Part shown: piece by piece, positions 32,664 through 42,875 of the stretch
Numbering within the stretch: position 1 is the stretch's first letter
How the letters are laid out: every line of letters begins with the position of its first letter
Assembly (NCBI GenBank): GCA_003013855.2
Contig: ML058408.1
Location: 1,054,001-1,118,000 of the forward strand
Origin: Liriodendron chinense
Lineage: Eukaryota > Streptophyta > Magnoliopsida > Magnoliales > Magnoliaceae
Length of the DNA: 64,000 nucleotides
Direction: 5' to 3'
Program-made: the position numbers and the translations under genes
Notes under the pieces: generated by a model
Told to the model about the DNA's origin: nothing
Seen by the model: only the letters and a program-made list of their open reading frames with translations
Database searches by the model: none

Positions 32664-34617
32664 TGTTAGTGCACTTCTCCGTGGCATACTAGTGCACCTT
32701 GTTTGTCAATCACTTACAGCTAGTGAGTCTTGTGTCGGTTGAGCCCAAAGAAGACGAAGAACGAAGACTCAAGACGGACCGGCTGCATCTAGAAGAAGTT
32801 TCAGGTAAAAGTGATGCCTTGGTGCCTTAACCTCGACCAAAACCTATCCCCTTTGTATCCTTGATGACCTTGACCATAATTAGAACCCTTTAGGCATCAT
32901 TGTTAGGCCCTAGGTGTCCCATTTGATCAACCCAACCTTGGCCTAAAACACCAAGCTGAAACATGTTGTGTTCAGCTCATTTGAAGGGAGAACCAGGCTG
33001 GTCCGACCGGTCATGACCGGTCGGCCAGCAGCCTTGCTGCTTGCTTCAAAGGTCTGCCGACAGATCATGACCGGTCGGCCTTCACACATGAAAGGTGGGG
33101 ACTCAGCAAGCATGGCCGACCGGTCATGACCGGTCGGCCTGGATGTCTCATGTGTCTAGCAAGAGTGGCCGACCGGTCATGACCGGTCGGCCTGATGTTT
33201 TCAGGGCTGTCCAGGTAGGTGGTCCGACCGGTCATGACCGGTCGGCCAGTGTATTTGGCCTAGGCTGTTTTCATCCTACAGCAGGGGACTCCGACCGGTC
33301 ATGACCGGTCGGGTCAGGTCGTTTATGACCGTTTTCTGCCCGTTTTAGAGCCGTTGGAGCCCTCTTTTCTATATATGGTGCTCCATTCTTGGGCAAGGAG
33401 AGAGAAGTTTTTGAGAGCCCATTCCACACATATCTTGTACATCTTTTGGGGCCTCAAAGAGGAGGTTTTCAAGTCATATCCCTTGTGTTTCAAACACAAG
33501 TATGGGCATTCAAATGCTATCAAGAGATGACTTGATTCCTCTCTCAAATCTAGAGGTGTGACACTATTCCACATAGGTATATCCTTTGTCCAAGACCTCT
33601 AGAAGACTCTCTAGGTGAATCTCCTAGTTGGAACAACCTACACATCCCATGTATGAGATTCACCCATCCTCCTAGCACCTTGGGCATTTCAAGGCATCGC
33701 ATGCAAGGTGTTTGATCGAATGTGGCTGAGGCATTGGCAACACAACGGCGGCACGATCGAGGGAGCAAAGGGAAGCTGATTGAAGCACGGGAGAGCGGAG
33801 ATCAAGCAACCCAATCCGGCGCTAAACAAGGGGCTCATCCGACAAGTAAGTTGTCTCATTTGAGAGTCCATTTTAGAGTTTGTTTGTCAACTCGCCCTAG
33901 GGACGTTAGCCGTTCCTTGGTCCGTCAGCCGGGCCTAAACTAAGTCTCCAAGGGGGAGCCTCCGACACGGGAGTAAACGTGCGATAAGGTTGAGAGTTAG
34001 CCTATGACTAAAACTCCGGATACGGTTGAGAGGTGAACCGATAAAACCTCCGTGTGTAAAGGTTGAGAGGTGAACCTCATTTAAAACCTCCGTTAGTGAA
34101 TGCCGGTGTGCTCAAAGGGGTTGAGTACTTGAACCGGGAGTGGAGTAGACACGTAGTCGAACCACTATACACCCTTGTGTTTGTGATTGTTCTTGAGCAC
34201 ATTTTATCCTTGCATTGTTAGTTTAAATTGCTTAATTATGAATGATTGATATGAATGCATGCTAGGCACCTTTTAGGCATCCTCACACAAGATGTACCTT
34301 CACTACTTGTGTAGACTTGAGCTCATTGATCCACTCTCATAAGTCTACACAAGTTGCATAGGAAAGAAGCTTTATTAGTTGTATCATTTTCTTACCTATG
34401 CATGCTTAGACTAGGTTTGATTATTGCTTAAACCTTGCTAGTCTATTTGATTGGACCCACCAAGGCTTGGAAGCCAAGGTGTTCTTGCTTACCTAGCTTA
34501 AACTTGTTGAATTGCATAAGTAGGCGAAAAGAATTTTAAAAAGGTCCTATTCACCCCCCCTCTAGGTCCATAGACATATCTCCGAGTATCTCTACAAGCG
34601 GTAAAACCGCACTTTCA
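32664..34617 (+). mobile_element. Copia solo LTR B2 (1954 bp, TSD GACCT)
   Basis: TGTTAGTGCACTTCTCCG to ...CGCACTTTCA. GACCT at 32659-32663 and 34618-34622 is a perfect duplication. Inserted in T1 gag. TATA box TATATAT at 33370. No internal sequence. Confidence 0.96.
33005..33325. repeat. Six-dyad GACCGGTC array in B2, period about 54 bp
   Basis: GACCGGTCATGACCGGTC, a perfect 18-bp palindrome, starts at 33005, 33118, 33171, 33226 and 33293, with a variant at 33059 (intervals 54, 59, 53, 55, 67). Flanking CC and GG extend most copies to a 22-bp palindrome. All six have AT in the middle, whereas B1 has mainly AA/TT, so units look homogenised within each LTR. The array ends 45-60 bp before the TATA box. 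Confidence 0.95.
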
Positions 34618-35007
34618 GACCTGAACTTGTGGTTCATCTGGAGAGTGCCTAGAAGCTGCAGGTGCAGATTGTAATGGTGGTCCTTCTGGAGGTTGCTGCG
34701 ATTCGGGGAAATGCTGGTCAAACCAATTAAATAGGGCTTGAAATCCAGCCTGGAGAGTAAGAAGTGTATCTCCGACGAAACGCATAACGCCATCGAAGCC
34801 ACCAGATATATCTTGGAATGGATTATGCGCAGGAAGGTTGGGCTCTGCAGGAGGAATCTCTGTCGAAGCAGCTTGAGGAAGGTTGGGAGTTAGCTCAGGG
34901 ATGTCTGGTGGTGGTAACTTTTGCTTTGAGGTGCAAGGATGAGTTGTTTTCTTAGGAGTCATAGTGAGAGGTGACAAGCTGTAATGAGAACAAGTTAAAT
35001 ACTCATT

Positions 35008-35026
35008 CCCACAGACGGCGTCAATT
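35008..35026 (-). promoter_or_regulatory. T1 primer-binding site region
   Basis: On the minus strand the 5' LTR end (GACGTTAACA) is followed by AATTGACGCCGTCTGTGGG. The motif TTGGCGCC-TCTGTGGGAAC is the usual PBS context of this Ty3 group; here it carries a G to A change. Confidence 0.85.
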
Positions 35027-35804
35027 TGTTAACGTCAGATTCTGGTAATGGGTCCCTCCCAAGCTTATACTCTTCATGAAGTGAGCTTCCCTCCAAACCT
35101 AAAAGTTAAAGAAGAAACTAAGGGTGGCCGGCGCTTGGTTGTTGGTCCTCCAAACCTTAAGTCAAAGATGATTTGATAGTAAGATGAAGTGTGAAACGTG
35201 AGTTTAAAGATTGTGTACCTTTATCATCTATGGGGTCATCTACTTATAGAGATCTGGGTGATCCAGCCTATTATGCAAGTCGTTAAGATCACTACTGATT
35301 TCAGGGGATAAGGTGTTTATCCTATTAATCCTTAGATGAGGGGATAGCCCAAACACTCTAGACGTCTAGCTGATTACATCTCTTGAAGGAGATCCCCCGT
35401 GGTACGAAACCATGAATAGAAGCGAGCCAAAGCCGGCCTATAAGGGCTGCTGGTACTATGAGACGAAGAATATCCCCGACAAACAAATAACCAGCGAGTA
35501 GAGCTGCTCGCACTCGTAGATGGCCTCGTTTAGTGACCAAGAGCAAGGCTGCTCGCACTCATAGATGGCCTCGCTTATTGACCAAGAGCAGAGCTGCTCG
35601 CACACGTAGATGGCCTCACTTATCGACCAAGAGCAAAGCTGCCCGCATAACAGGAATGTATGGGCTGTCGCAGGTCTGAGTGATATACAAGACGTGAGCA
35701 GGAAGGCTCGCTAGTCAGATGGTTTGGTCGCGACTTCACGGAGAGGCGCTCGCTGGTCATATGTCTTTTACACTTCTTCGATGACCAAGTTTTATTCTAT
35801 AACA
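35027..35804 (-). repeat. T1 5' LTR (778 bp)
   Basis: TGTTATAGAATAAAACTTGG at 35804 to the terminal ...TTAACA at 35027. It is flanked by the ACTGG duplication on the outside and the PBS on the inside. Confidence 0.94.
35504..35650. repeat. 45-bp tandem repeats in the T1 5' LTR
   Basis: CTGCTCGCAC-CGTAGATGGCCTCG units start at 35504, 35549 and 35594, with a partial fourth at 35639. The 3' LTR keeps about two. T1 has this U3 array where T3 has the 58-bp palindromic one. Confidence 0.9.
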
Positions 35805-36696
35805 ACTGGTATTCACAAAGGGAGTTTAAATCAGGTTCCTCCCAACCTAGGTGTTTTAAATTGGTTCCACCCTACCAGAGAGTTTAACAAGGTTCCTCCC
35901 AACCTATGATAGAGATTTTAACATATTCATCTCTCAACATAGATGTTTATGAGTTTCATCCAACCCAGGAGTTTGGCAATTTTCCTCCTAACCCTTCGTT
36001 TCAATCCAAGAACCTACAGTGGTTTCTTATGCTAACTAATAACCTACACGTACACACTCGTGTCAATAGCTCCCCTTGAAGACTTACGTGGTTTTCAATA
36101 GACTAATCATTAATCTTAAATTCACACTCAATCCTACCAAAAGGAGTGCTACTAGACTCTTATAATAACAACTTACTTGTAAGATCCAGCCTCTTGTTCC
36201 ACGCCGATTAGGTTGCTTGATCTCCACTCTCCCGTGCTTCAATCAGCTCCTCATTTCTCTTCTGATCTTGTTGCCGATGCGTTGTCAATGCCTCAGCTCC
36301 AATGATTAGCTACATTTCATGTAATACTCCATAGAAATGCCCAAGGTGTTAGGAGATAAGTTAAATTCTCTACAACTGATCGGATTTGGTTGCCTAAAGG
36401 AATTCACCTAATAAGATCTTTAGAGAGGTTCAGACAAAGGATTTACCTATGCTTTTCAGTACCTAAGCATCTAGAGATGAAAAGAGAGCAAGTTCATCTT
36501 TATATGAGTTTTGAATGCTCTATCTTGTAATGAATCACAAGGAAGATGACTTGGGTATGGTAGGATTATAGCCTAGTGATGTAGGCAATGAGGGTGATTT
36601 CAAATGCTCTCAAATCTCTCCCAAAACCCTAAACCGTGCTCCGTCTGTATATATAAAAAGCTCCAACGTTTAAAAAATGGCAGCAAACTGTTAATT

Positions 36697-37065
36697 GGCG
36701 ACCGGTCGCATGATCAACAGTGATCGGTCGCACGAGGTCATCAACCGGTCGCTTGAAAAGTGTCTGCCGGTCTAATTAAGGTCAAGGACGTGTTTGCTTA
36801 CTATCCCAACTTGGCCAGGTGCGACTGGTCTCACCATTGCTAGCAATCGGTCTCACGGACCAGTCGACCAGTCTAATTTGGAAAGCGTCTACCGGTCTAA
36901 TTAAGGTCAGGGACGTGTTTGCTTACTGTCCCAACTTGGCCAGGTGCGACTGGTCTCACCATTGCTGGCGATCGATCTCACGGACCAGTTGACCAATCTA
37001 ATTTGGCCTAGATCTGACCATTTTGGCCTCCAGTCTACCGGTCGCACCTAGCTTGCGACCGATCA
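36697..37065. repeat. Decayed ACCGGTCG array with a 125-bp tandem duplication in C1'
   Basis: GACCGGTCGCATGATC, GATCGGTCGCAC, AACCGGTCGCTT and later variants occupy the array site of this LTR. The block from TGTCTGCCGGTCTAATTAAGG (36761) is repeated from 36886 (offset 125 bp). This oldest copy shows the array was present before the younger copies inserted. Confidence 0.8.
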
Positions 37066-38842
37066 CTAACTGTTGTTTGTGCAAGTTTATTTACAGTAGC
37101 TAGCACCTCTTTTATTAGCCTAACTTATTATGTTTTTCTAAGTGTTCTAAGGTTGATGAAGATAATAAGGGTTTTCCTACGTGGTCAAGTCATCTAGAGG
37201 TTTAGTTTTGGTTTTGGTTTAAATGTTTTGGTTCACCAAGGCATCTCATTTACCTATTTCTTCTTCCTTGATGCAGCAGGTCCACTTGAGTCTTCAACCT
37301 TCATCTTCTTTAGGTTCAACCAACACCTAAACTCACAGACCTACGTAATTGACAAATAAGGTGCACTAGTATGCCATAGAAAAGTGCACTAACAAGTTAC
37401 GGTCGAACCAACCCTGTTTTCGGTCTAACCGAAAACTAGCCATTATAGATCCGTTGGAGCCTTTTTGCTATAAATCTAGCATTTGGATGTTTATGGATGG
37501 GATGGTTTTGAGTAATTTAGAAGCCCTGGTGTATCCCAATTCTTCCTAACTCATCTAGGCTATCACCCAAAGAGATACATGCCTTCTTCCTTGTGATTCA
37601 TCACTATATGAGCATTCTAAAAATCAATTTGGAGAAGAACATGACATCTTGCAATCTCTAGAAAATAGACATCAATCCTTATAGGAAAATTCACTGTCTA
37701 TCATCTTCTAGAGTGCCCATCTAAATGAATCCCCAATTTGGAAGCCAACTAAGCCATTTAGTTGTAGGAGATTCACGAAACCCGACCTTGGTCACCTTAT
37801 CAGAGCATCAAATGCAAGGTAAGCAGATTGTTTGAAGCTGAAGAAGATCAACATCAAAGTTCATGAGAGAAATTGAGAAGCCGATTCAAGCACGGGAGAA
37901 CATGAAGAAGCATCTCAAGTAAGGCGCATCAACCGGGCTCGATCCGACAAGTAAGGTTGTCAATTTAGAGTCCATACACTCCTTCCTTGTGTAGGATTGA
38001 GTATAGAGTTTACAACCCAAACTTGAATAAGTTCTTGCTAGGACCTAGGTTCTTCTGTAGGATGAAATTCACCAGATACAAGTGTGTACGTGTTAGTCTT
38101 CATAGGAGCCTCCGACAGGAGTAAACGTAAGGCCTTGGACTAGGTCCGCTAAGGTTCGTTAATGGTTGTTGGTTAGCCAATAAATAACCAAATTAGTCTC
38201 TAAGGGAAACACCGACACGGGTGTAAACGTGGTCCACCAACTCCGGTGTGTACGTGTAGGTTCTTGTGTAGGACCGTGGTTGTTGCTTAGCCGATAAAAA
38301 CCCATCTAAGTCTCTGAGGGCCTCCGACGAGAGTAAATGTTTAGGTCCTTGTGTAGGATTGTATAGGTCAGAGGTGAACCTATTAAAAACCTCCAAGATA
38401 GTGAATCCGTTACACTCGAGGAGAGTGCATCAACCAGGAGTGGAGTAGAAAAGTTGAACCCTATACATGCTTGTGTTTTTTATTGTGATTTGTGTACATT
38501 TCATATTCACACTTTTTGTGTTTAATTAGTTGAATGGGATAAATGCTTAAATTGAATTGTATGCTAGACACTTGTATGCACACACAAGCTCACTATCTCT
38601 TATAGACTAGTTGCTTATATTTTTGCATCAATTGTAGTCTATGTGATTGGACCTAGTTGGCTTAGAAGCCTAAGTAATATTTGCCTTAATTAGTTTTAAT
38701 GGGTAAATTATTTAATTAGTCTACAAATTTTTAAGTGGTCATATTCACCCCCCATCTAGGACTTAGCCGTAATTCTAAGCTCCACCAAGCTTCCACAATA
38801 TATAGTATGTTGGTGTCGTGCTAGACTACCCATGCAATTTCA

Positions 38843-39560
38843 AATGAATCTGAGGATTTTCTATTTAAGACCTCGGTCACGGAAAATAAAGGTGTTGGGC
38901 ACCCACCTCTTTTTTTATTCACTTTTTGTCCTTGACCAAATGTCACTAGGTGCGCATTATGTATCTTACCCAACCTTTCAAGTCTTTCTTTCTCTTGAAC
39001 TCACTTAGATATAAGTTTGTTTAATGTCCATTTTTTCTTTTAGGCATTGTAACTAATTTGGAATTGACTGAACTAAGGAGGTAGGGAGTTCAAAACCAAG
39101 AAAACTAGGGGTTATCTTCAATCTTAAGGCCTAATAAATAGATTTTAGTAACCGCATTAGACAATTCATAGATGTACTCCCCGATATTTCTTTGGCCATT
39201 ATATGTGGCTCGAGTTAGCTTATGCAGAAGTGCTTAGCTTAACTTTATATGATTTCCGGAATCAATTTCCTATTTTGATCAGGGACTCTTTGTCTTTCTT
39301 AGTATCAGACATGACACCTTACATGGTCTTAGAGATCGAGTTCTTTATAATATTGAAACACTTCTTATTTGACTTAGTCAAGGCTTGTAATGTGCTTTTT
39401 CTCATTCCGAATTGGATTTAGATAGTTTGGAATGCTCTGCTTCCTCCAGGGTGAGGTTCGGGTCCATGCAACCTAGGACTATTTTAATGAACAACTTTCA
39501 TTTAGGATAGTTTGACCTAGTAGGTAAAGGTATAGAATCGACTTAGGTTGAAATATTGAA
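38843..39560 (-). pseudogene. Degenerate copia gag interrupted by the C2 LTR
   Basis: Minus-strand fragments in several frames read MDPNLTLEEAEHSKL, GEYIYELSNAVTKIYLLGLKIEDN, LNSLPPQFSQFQISYNA and VQEKERLERL, in the order of copia gag (UBN2-type) proteins. Many stops and shifts. It belongs to an older copia element into which C2 inserted; the rest could not be followed. Confidence 0.6.
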
Positions 39561-41100
39561 AAATTTCATAGCTTGACATACAAAACATAACACTCACATT
39601 AATGAATAAACAAGTCCCAATTAAACACTACATGAACATAAACCTTAATTATCATGTATGTACTGATATTCAATTGATTGGGGCCTTCAATTAAATAGCC
39701 TAGAATGATAATAGGTCATAATCATCAATTCTCAGAAGAGCTCGACGTATCATCATTATCCTCCAAAAGTTCCACTGAACATGAAGCTTGCCAATGCTAA
39801 TGAAATAAACCTAAGGTGTCTATCACCTTTACCTGAAATGGATCTCTCAAACTTATATCACTATCACCCATCAATTTATCTTGCTCGCATCCTACTAAAT
39901 GATGATACTTCTTTATTCTGACCACCATGTGTAATGAAATGCAACTTAATGCAATCCCATAATATATAATCATTAAATTTCATGTATACAAGTCTAGAAA
40001 CAAAGATCTTCGCCAATTGAAGACACTTTAGTGGCTAACACAAGCTACTCCAACCCACTTCCAGATTAAAGGATCGGTACATGGTCATGTCCTCAATGGA
40101 CCACTATGAAATGTCTAATTTGGCTAAAAAAAAAGTTAATGTTGACCACTCATAAGCTTAAATATTTTCCTTAAGGTGACGGTTGGATTAATTCTTAATG
40201 GTCAATACTGAATATTAACTAGGAAGCATGGGTAATGGCCTTATTTCAAGCAAGATTAGAGCTCAATTATAATAAGCCATGAATATTGAATTACCAAGGC
40301 CGTCTATTAGGTAAAACCTATTAACCATCTATATATATATTTTAGCTTTATTTATACTGAAATGATGGCTAGGTATTATTATTTTTAATGGTTAAAATTA
40401 CTAATTTTTGGACAATCGGTCGAAATACCCAAAATGGGCATCATAAGGTTCAAGAAACAAGCAACAATAGGATTAAGGTTGGGCTTAAACTAGGCATCAA
40501 ACAAGCCCAGATTAGGGCCCAAAGATAACCTGCAAACTAGCCCTGCAAATGAGTCTTGGATAGGCTAGAAACGACCCCAAAACTCAGTCCATTTACAACC
40601 ATTCAAGGAGGCCCAGAATGGACAAAAAATACGCCCTTGGATCTGCCCGAATGAGCCTTGAAATTAAGCATGGGATCTGCTGAAACCGAACCCAACTAGC
40701 TGGAAATGAACCCAATGCCAAACAGCGAAACAGGCCCACTCACAAACACAATAGGGCCAAATCGCTTCTCTCTTTTCATAGCAGGAACCGGGCTTCAAAC
40801 CCAAGCCGCCTCCCTTTTGCTTTCTTCCTTGGCTCTGACATCACTGCACAGGTAACACTTGCTCAATCCGATTGCCGTATGATAGCCGTTGTCATTAATC
40901 ACAAATGTTAGCTAAAACAACGGTGGCAATGGGAGGCGGCTAGCCGCTACTAAAGACAGACTCTCGCGGTGGCATTGGAGGCTACCAGTGTCGGTGTGGA
41001 TGCTATGAACATTGCCAGAGAATGTAGGGACCATGGTCGGGGCCCTCATACAACTCGTAATAGGATATATTACCACCATCAATGGGTGCCACTGTTGGGT
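39561..41100. other. Non-coding region, nothing recognised
   Basis: AT-rich to about 40400, then moderately GC-rich with phrases like AGCCCAGATTAGGGCCCAAA. No LTR pair, no ORF with recognisable content, no RNA gene seen. The frame at 40969-41208 is not supported. Confidence 0.4.
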
Positions 41101-41404
41101 TGTTCGCTCGCCTCAAGTGCAAGGCTGCGATATAGTAATAATCTCGGTAAGACCGAGGTCGATCCACAGGGAATTAGAAAACCAATTCTAAACTATCCCA
41201 GCAACTAGGATTAGTATAATTTAGAGATTCAATTAAGAAATCTAACTTAAAATAGTAACTTAAGAATTTCAGTAATTTAAAGGAACTAATGCTTTCAAGG
41301 ATCCACTTGTAGCAATCCCATATTAATTCAATCAATCCAAGCATAAAACACAACTAGATTTGAAGTTCTATCTTTCATCTAGTTGGAAGATAAAGCATTA
41401 AATA
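41101..41404 (-). mobile_element. Fragment of an Athila-like LTR
   Basis: TGTTCGCTCGCC-CAAGTGCAAGGCTGCGAT, then TAATAATCTCGGTAAGACCG, is the inverted end of the LTR at 15425-16970. It is cut at about 41404, where the T4 LTR begins, and only about 300 bp remain. Confidence 0.82.
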
Positions 41405-41780
41405 CAGGGGATCTCCATCAAGGAACGTAATAAACTAGATGTCTAATTCGATTAGGTTCTCCCCTTACCTAAGGATTAACAGGATAAGCATCTTATCTCC
41501 TCAAATCAGCAGTGACTAGCGTAACAAATTGGATCACCTAGACCTGCATAAATACATGGCTCCATAGATGGTAAAGGTACACGAAAAATACACAATCTCT
41601 AAACCTATGTTTCACACTTCATCTTACTATCAAGTCACCTCTGACTTAAGCTTCGGAGGGCCAACGGCCAATGCCGGCCACCCTTAGTTTTCTTTTTTAG
41701 CTTTCATGTTTGGAGGGTAGCTCACTTCGAGAAGGGCGTATACTTAGAAGGAGATCTGTTACCAAAATTTGTCATCAACA
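41405..41780 (+). repeat. T4 5' LTR, 5'-truncated
   Basis: It matches the last part of the T4 3' LTR (GGGATCTCCAT, CACACTTCATCTTACT, CGGCCACCCTTAGTTT). It ends CATCAACA at 41780, next to the PBS. The first half is missing. Confidence 0.85.
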
Positions 41781-41793
41781 GATTGGCGCCATC
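41781..41793 (+). promoter_or_regulatory. T4 primer-binding site, left half
   Basis: GATTGGCGCCATC. The site continues at 47874 with TGTGGGAACGAG. T3 sits in between with CCATC duplicated. Confidence 0.92.
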
Positions 41794-42021
41794 TGTTAAC
41801 GTCAGATTTTATAATTGGATCCTCCGGATGTTCACCTTTTCTTCACCAGAGATTTCCCTCCGCACTACCTGAAAGAAAGCAGACAGCAACTAAGGGTGGC
41901 TGGGGACCAGCCGTTAGCCCTCCGATGCTTAAGTCAAGCCAAAGCAAGAAGAAGAGAAGCAAAGCAAAACGGGACAGAGATTGAATGTTGTGTGTGTACC
42001 TTCCTCTTAATGGAGTCATCC

Positions 42022-42030
42022 CTTTATATA
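42022..42030 (-). promoter_or_regulatory. TATA box of the T3 LTR
   Basis: Minus strand TCTATATAAAGGG; T1 has the weaker CTCTATAAGCAG at the matching site (about 10670). Confidence 0.65.
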
Positions 42031-42607
42031 GATCAGAAGCGATTCAATCTGTATCGAGATCCCGCTGATCTCGAGTACGATACGAGATTCTACTGATTTC
42101 GTGGGATAAGATCCTTATCCTTAATGACGAGATCTAACCAAATTACTTACTTCGGCAATCACTGTCTCTTGATAGCAATCCCTTGAGATCCGGAATCAGC
42201 GGGGAAGATAAGCCCAAAATCGCCCTATACAGGCTGCTGGTAAGCGTAATAGTAGCGCTGATTACTCATGGAAACCGTAGTTGGAGTGATAACCGACGAA
42301 AATGAAGGAGACGCTGACGGGACGGAAACTATCGAACTGGGTGTAGCCCTGCTTGGTGTCGCAGAGGGATTGGACAAGCTGCTCAACGGAAATCGGGTGC
42401 TGGTACTGAAGGCTAAGAGATGTTGCCGCAGGAAAGCTGCTCGCATGTTGGAATGTGGTCGCGAGTCCAAGTACTCGCTCATTTTAGACGTAACGTCTTT
42501 CAACGACTTGTGAGAAGGTCTTCTCGCGGATCGAGCTTTGTCGTATTTGACTATCGGTTATGAGAACTCGAGACTTGCGAATACCTGCTCCGTATTTTTC
42601 AATCTGT

Positions 42608-42818
42608 GACTCCCGATCAGGTGAGCTCGAGAGTCGAGTGGGTGTCCCACACTTATCCAATATTCGACTCTCGATCAGATGATCTCGAGAGTCGAATGGA
42701 CATCCCGTACTTATCCATTCTACGACTCCCGAGCTTACGATCTCGAGAGTCGAACCGGCACTCCGCATTTACCCTTTCTGCGACTCTTGATCAGATGATC
42801 TCGAGAGTCAAATGGGCA
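42608..42818. repeat. Four-unit palindromic tandem array in the T3 LTR, period exactly 58 bp
   Basis: Units start at GACTCCCGA 42608, GACTCTCGA 42666, GACTCCCGA 42724 and GACTCTTGA 42782. Each unit has inverted arms GACTCTCGA and TCGAGAGTC around a 10-base loop, TCAGATGATC or a variant. The same array is at 47614-47826 in the 5' LTR remnant. The sequence is unrelated to the GACCGGTC arrays, but the design is similar. Confidence 0.95.
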
Positions 42819-42859
42819 CTTCTACGTGAAATCTTATCTCCACCATTTTGCCTATAACA

Positions 42860-42875
42860 GATGCCCCCCAAGTCC
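42860..42875 (-). promoter_or_regulatory. T3 polypurine tract
   Basis: Minus strand GGACTTGGGGGGCATC immediately before the 3' LTR, identical to T1. Confidence 0.9.

Larger units (their letters stand above)
31250..34962 (-). pseudogene. T1 gag, split by solo LTR B2
   Basis: It starts at ATG 34962 (MTPKKTTHPCTSKQKLPPP), about 65 bp inside the PBS, and reads to QVQV at 34623. It is cut by B2 and resumes at about 32658. The core Retrotrans_gag domain is 31917-32540 (SYTLPWEGDL, PLPKKYRTPNIVPYTG, AARTWFRGLKPRSI, FIRF-like TIRFTAEAVQTEGYT). A degraded zinc-finger region with DHEHNT is at about 31600. There are stops after the LTR insertion and from 31916 onward. It would form the virus-like particle. 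Confidence 0.92.
10456..35804 (-). mobile_element. T1: Tat-type Ty3/gypsy retrotransposon with four nested insertions
   Basis: It is bounded by related LTRs (35027-35804 as 5' LTR, 10456-11185 as 3' LTR) and by a perfect 5-bp duplication, ACTGG. Order on the minus strand: 5' LTR, PBS, gag, protease, RT, RNase H, second RNase H, integrase, then a plus-strand extra gene, polypurine tract and 3' LTR. Dual RNase H domains plus an antisense extra ORF after integrase mark the Tat lineage. Removing the four nested elements leaves about 10.1 kb, a normal length for this lineage. Every coding part has stops or frameshifts, so the copy is dead. The LTRs differ by several indels and many substitutions, indicating an older insertion. 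Confidence 0.95.
9869..37394 (-). mobile_element. Second-level copia-type solo LTR (C1'), split by T1
   Basis: Read on the minus strand, it begins TGTTAGTGCACTTTTCTATG at 37394 and ends in TTTCA at 9869. The two parts (9869-10455 and 35810-37394) join exactly once T1 and one copy of its ACTGG duplication are removed: the left part ends GAGCACACTGG and the right part continues TATTCAC. Intact LTRs have GAGCACACCGGTATTCAC at the same place. The joined length is about 2.17 kb, including a 125-bp internal tandem duplication. It interrupts the C2 LTR. Flanks (AATTT and AGTTA) are too degraded to claim a target duplication. Confidence 0.8.
9359..38842 (+). mobile_element. Outermost copia-type solo LTR (C2), split by later insertions
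   Basis: The left part (9359-9868) starts TGTTAGTACTT and has the GTCGGTTAAGCC, AAGACTCAAAGA and CAGGTAAAACATGA order seen at the start of the other copia LTRs here. The right part (37395-38842) has the later LTR landmarks in order: CCGTTGGAGCC, CACGGGAGA, GGAGTGGAGTAGA, TTCACCCCCC and a terminal CAATTTCA. Together they total 1958 bp, almost the same as the intact solo LTRs of 1952 and 1954 bp at 27246 and 32664. No internal region or PBS follows, so it is a solo LTR. Flanks TCAAT and AATGA do not match as a clean target duplication, consistent with age. Confidence 0.75.
41794..42859 (-). repeat. T3 3' LTR (1066 bp)
   Basis: TGTTATAGGCAAAATGG at 42859 to ...AACA at 41794. It has a TATA box at 42022 on the minus strand and a palindromic tandem array near its start. 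Confidence 0.94.

Noticed and set aside
33005..33325. CRISPR-like array (palindromic repeats with 30-40 bp spacers)
   Set aside because: The setting is a plant LTR with a TATA box and target duplication, there are no cas genes, units are imperfect, and the spacers share words with each other.
9864..37399. Target duplication for the C1' solo LTR (AATTT against AGTTA)
   Set aside because: Only three of five bases agree; too weak to claim, although the LTR ends themselves are clear.
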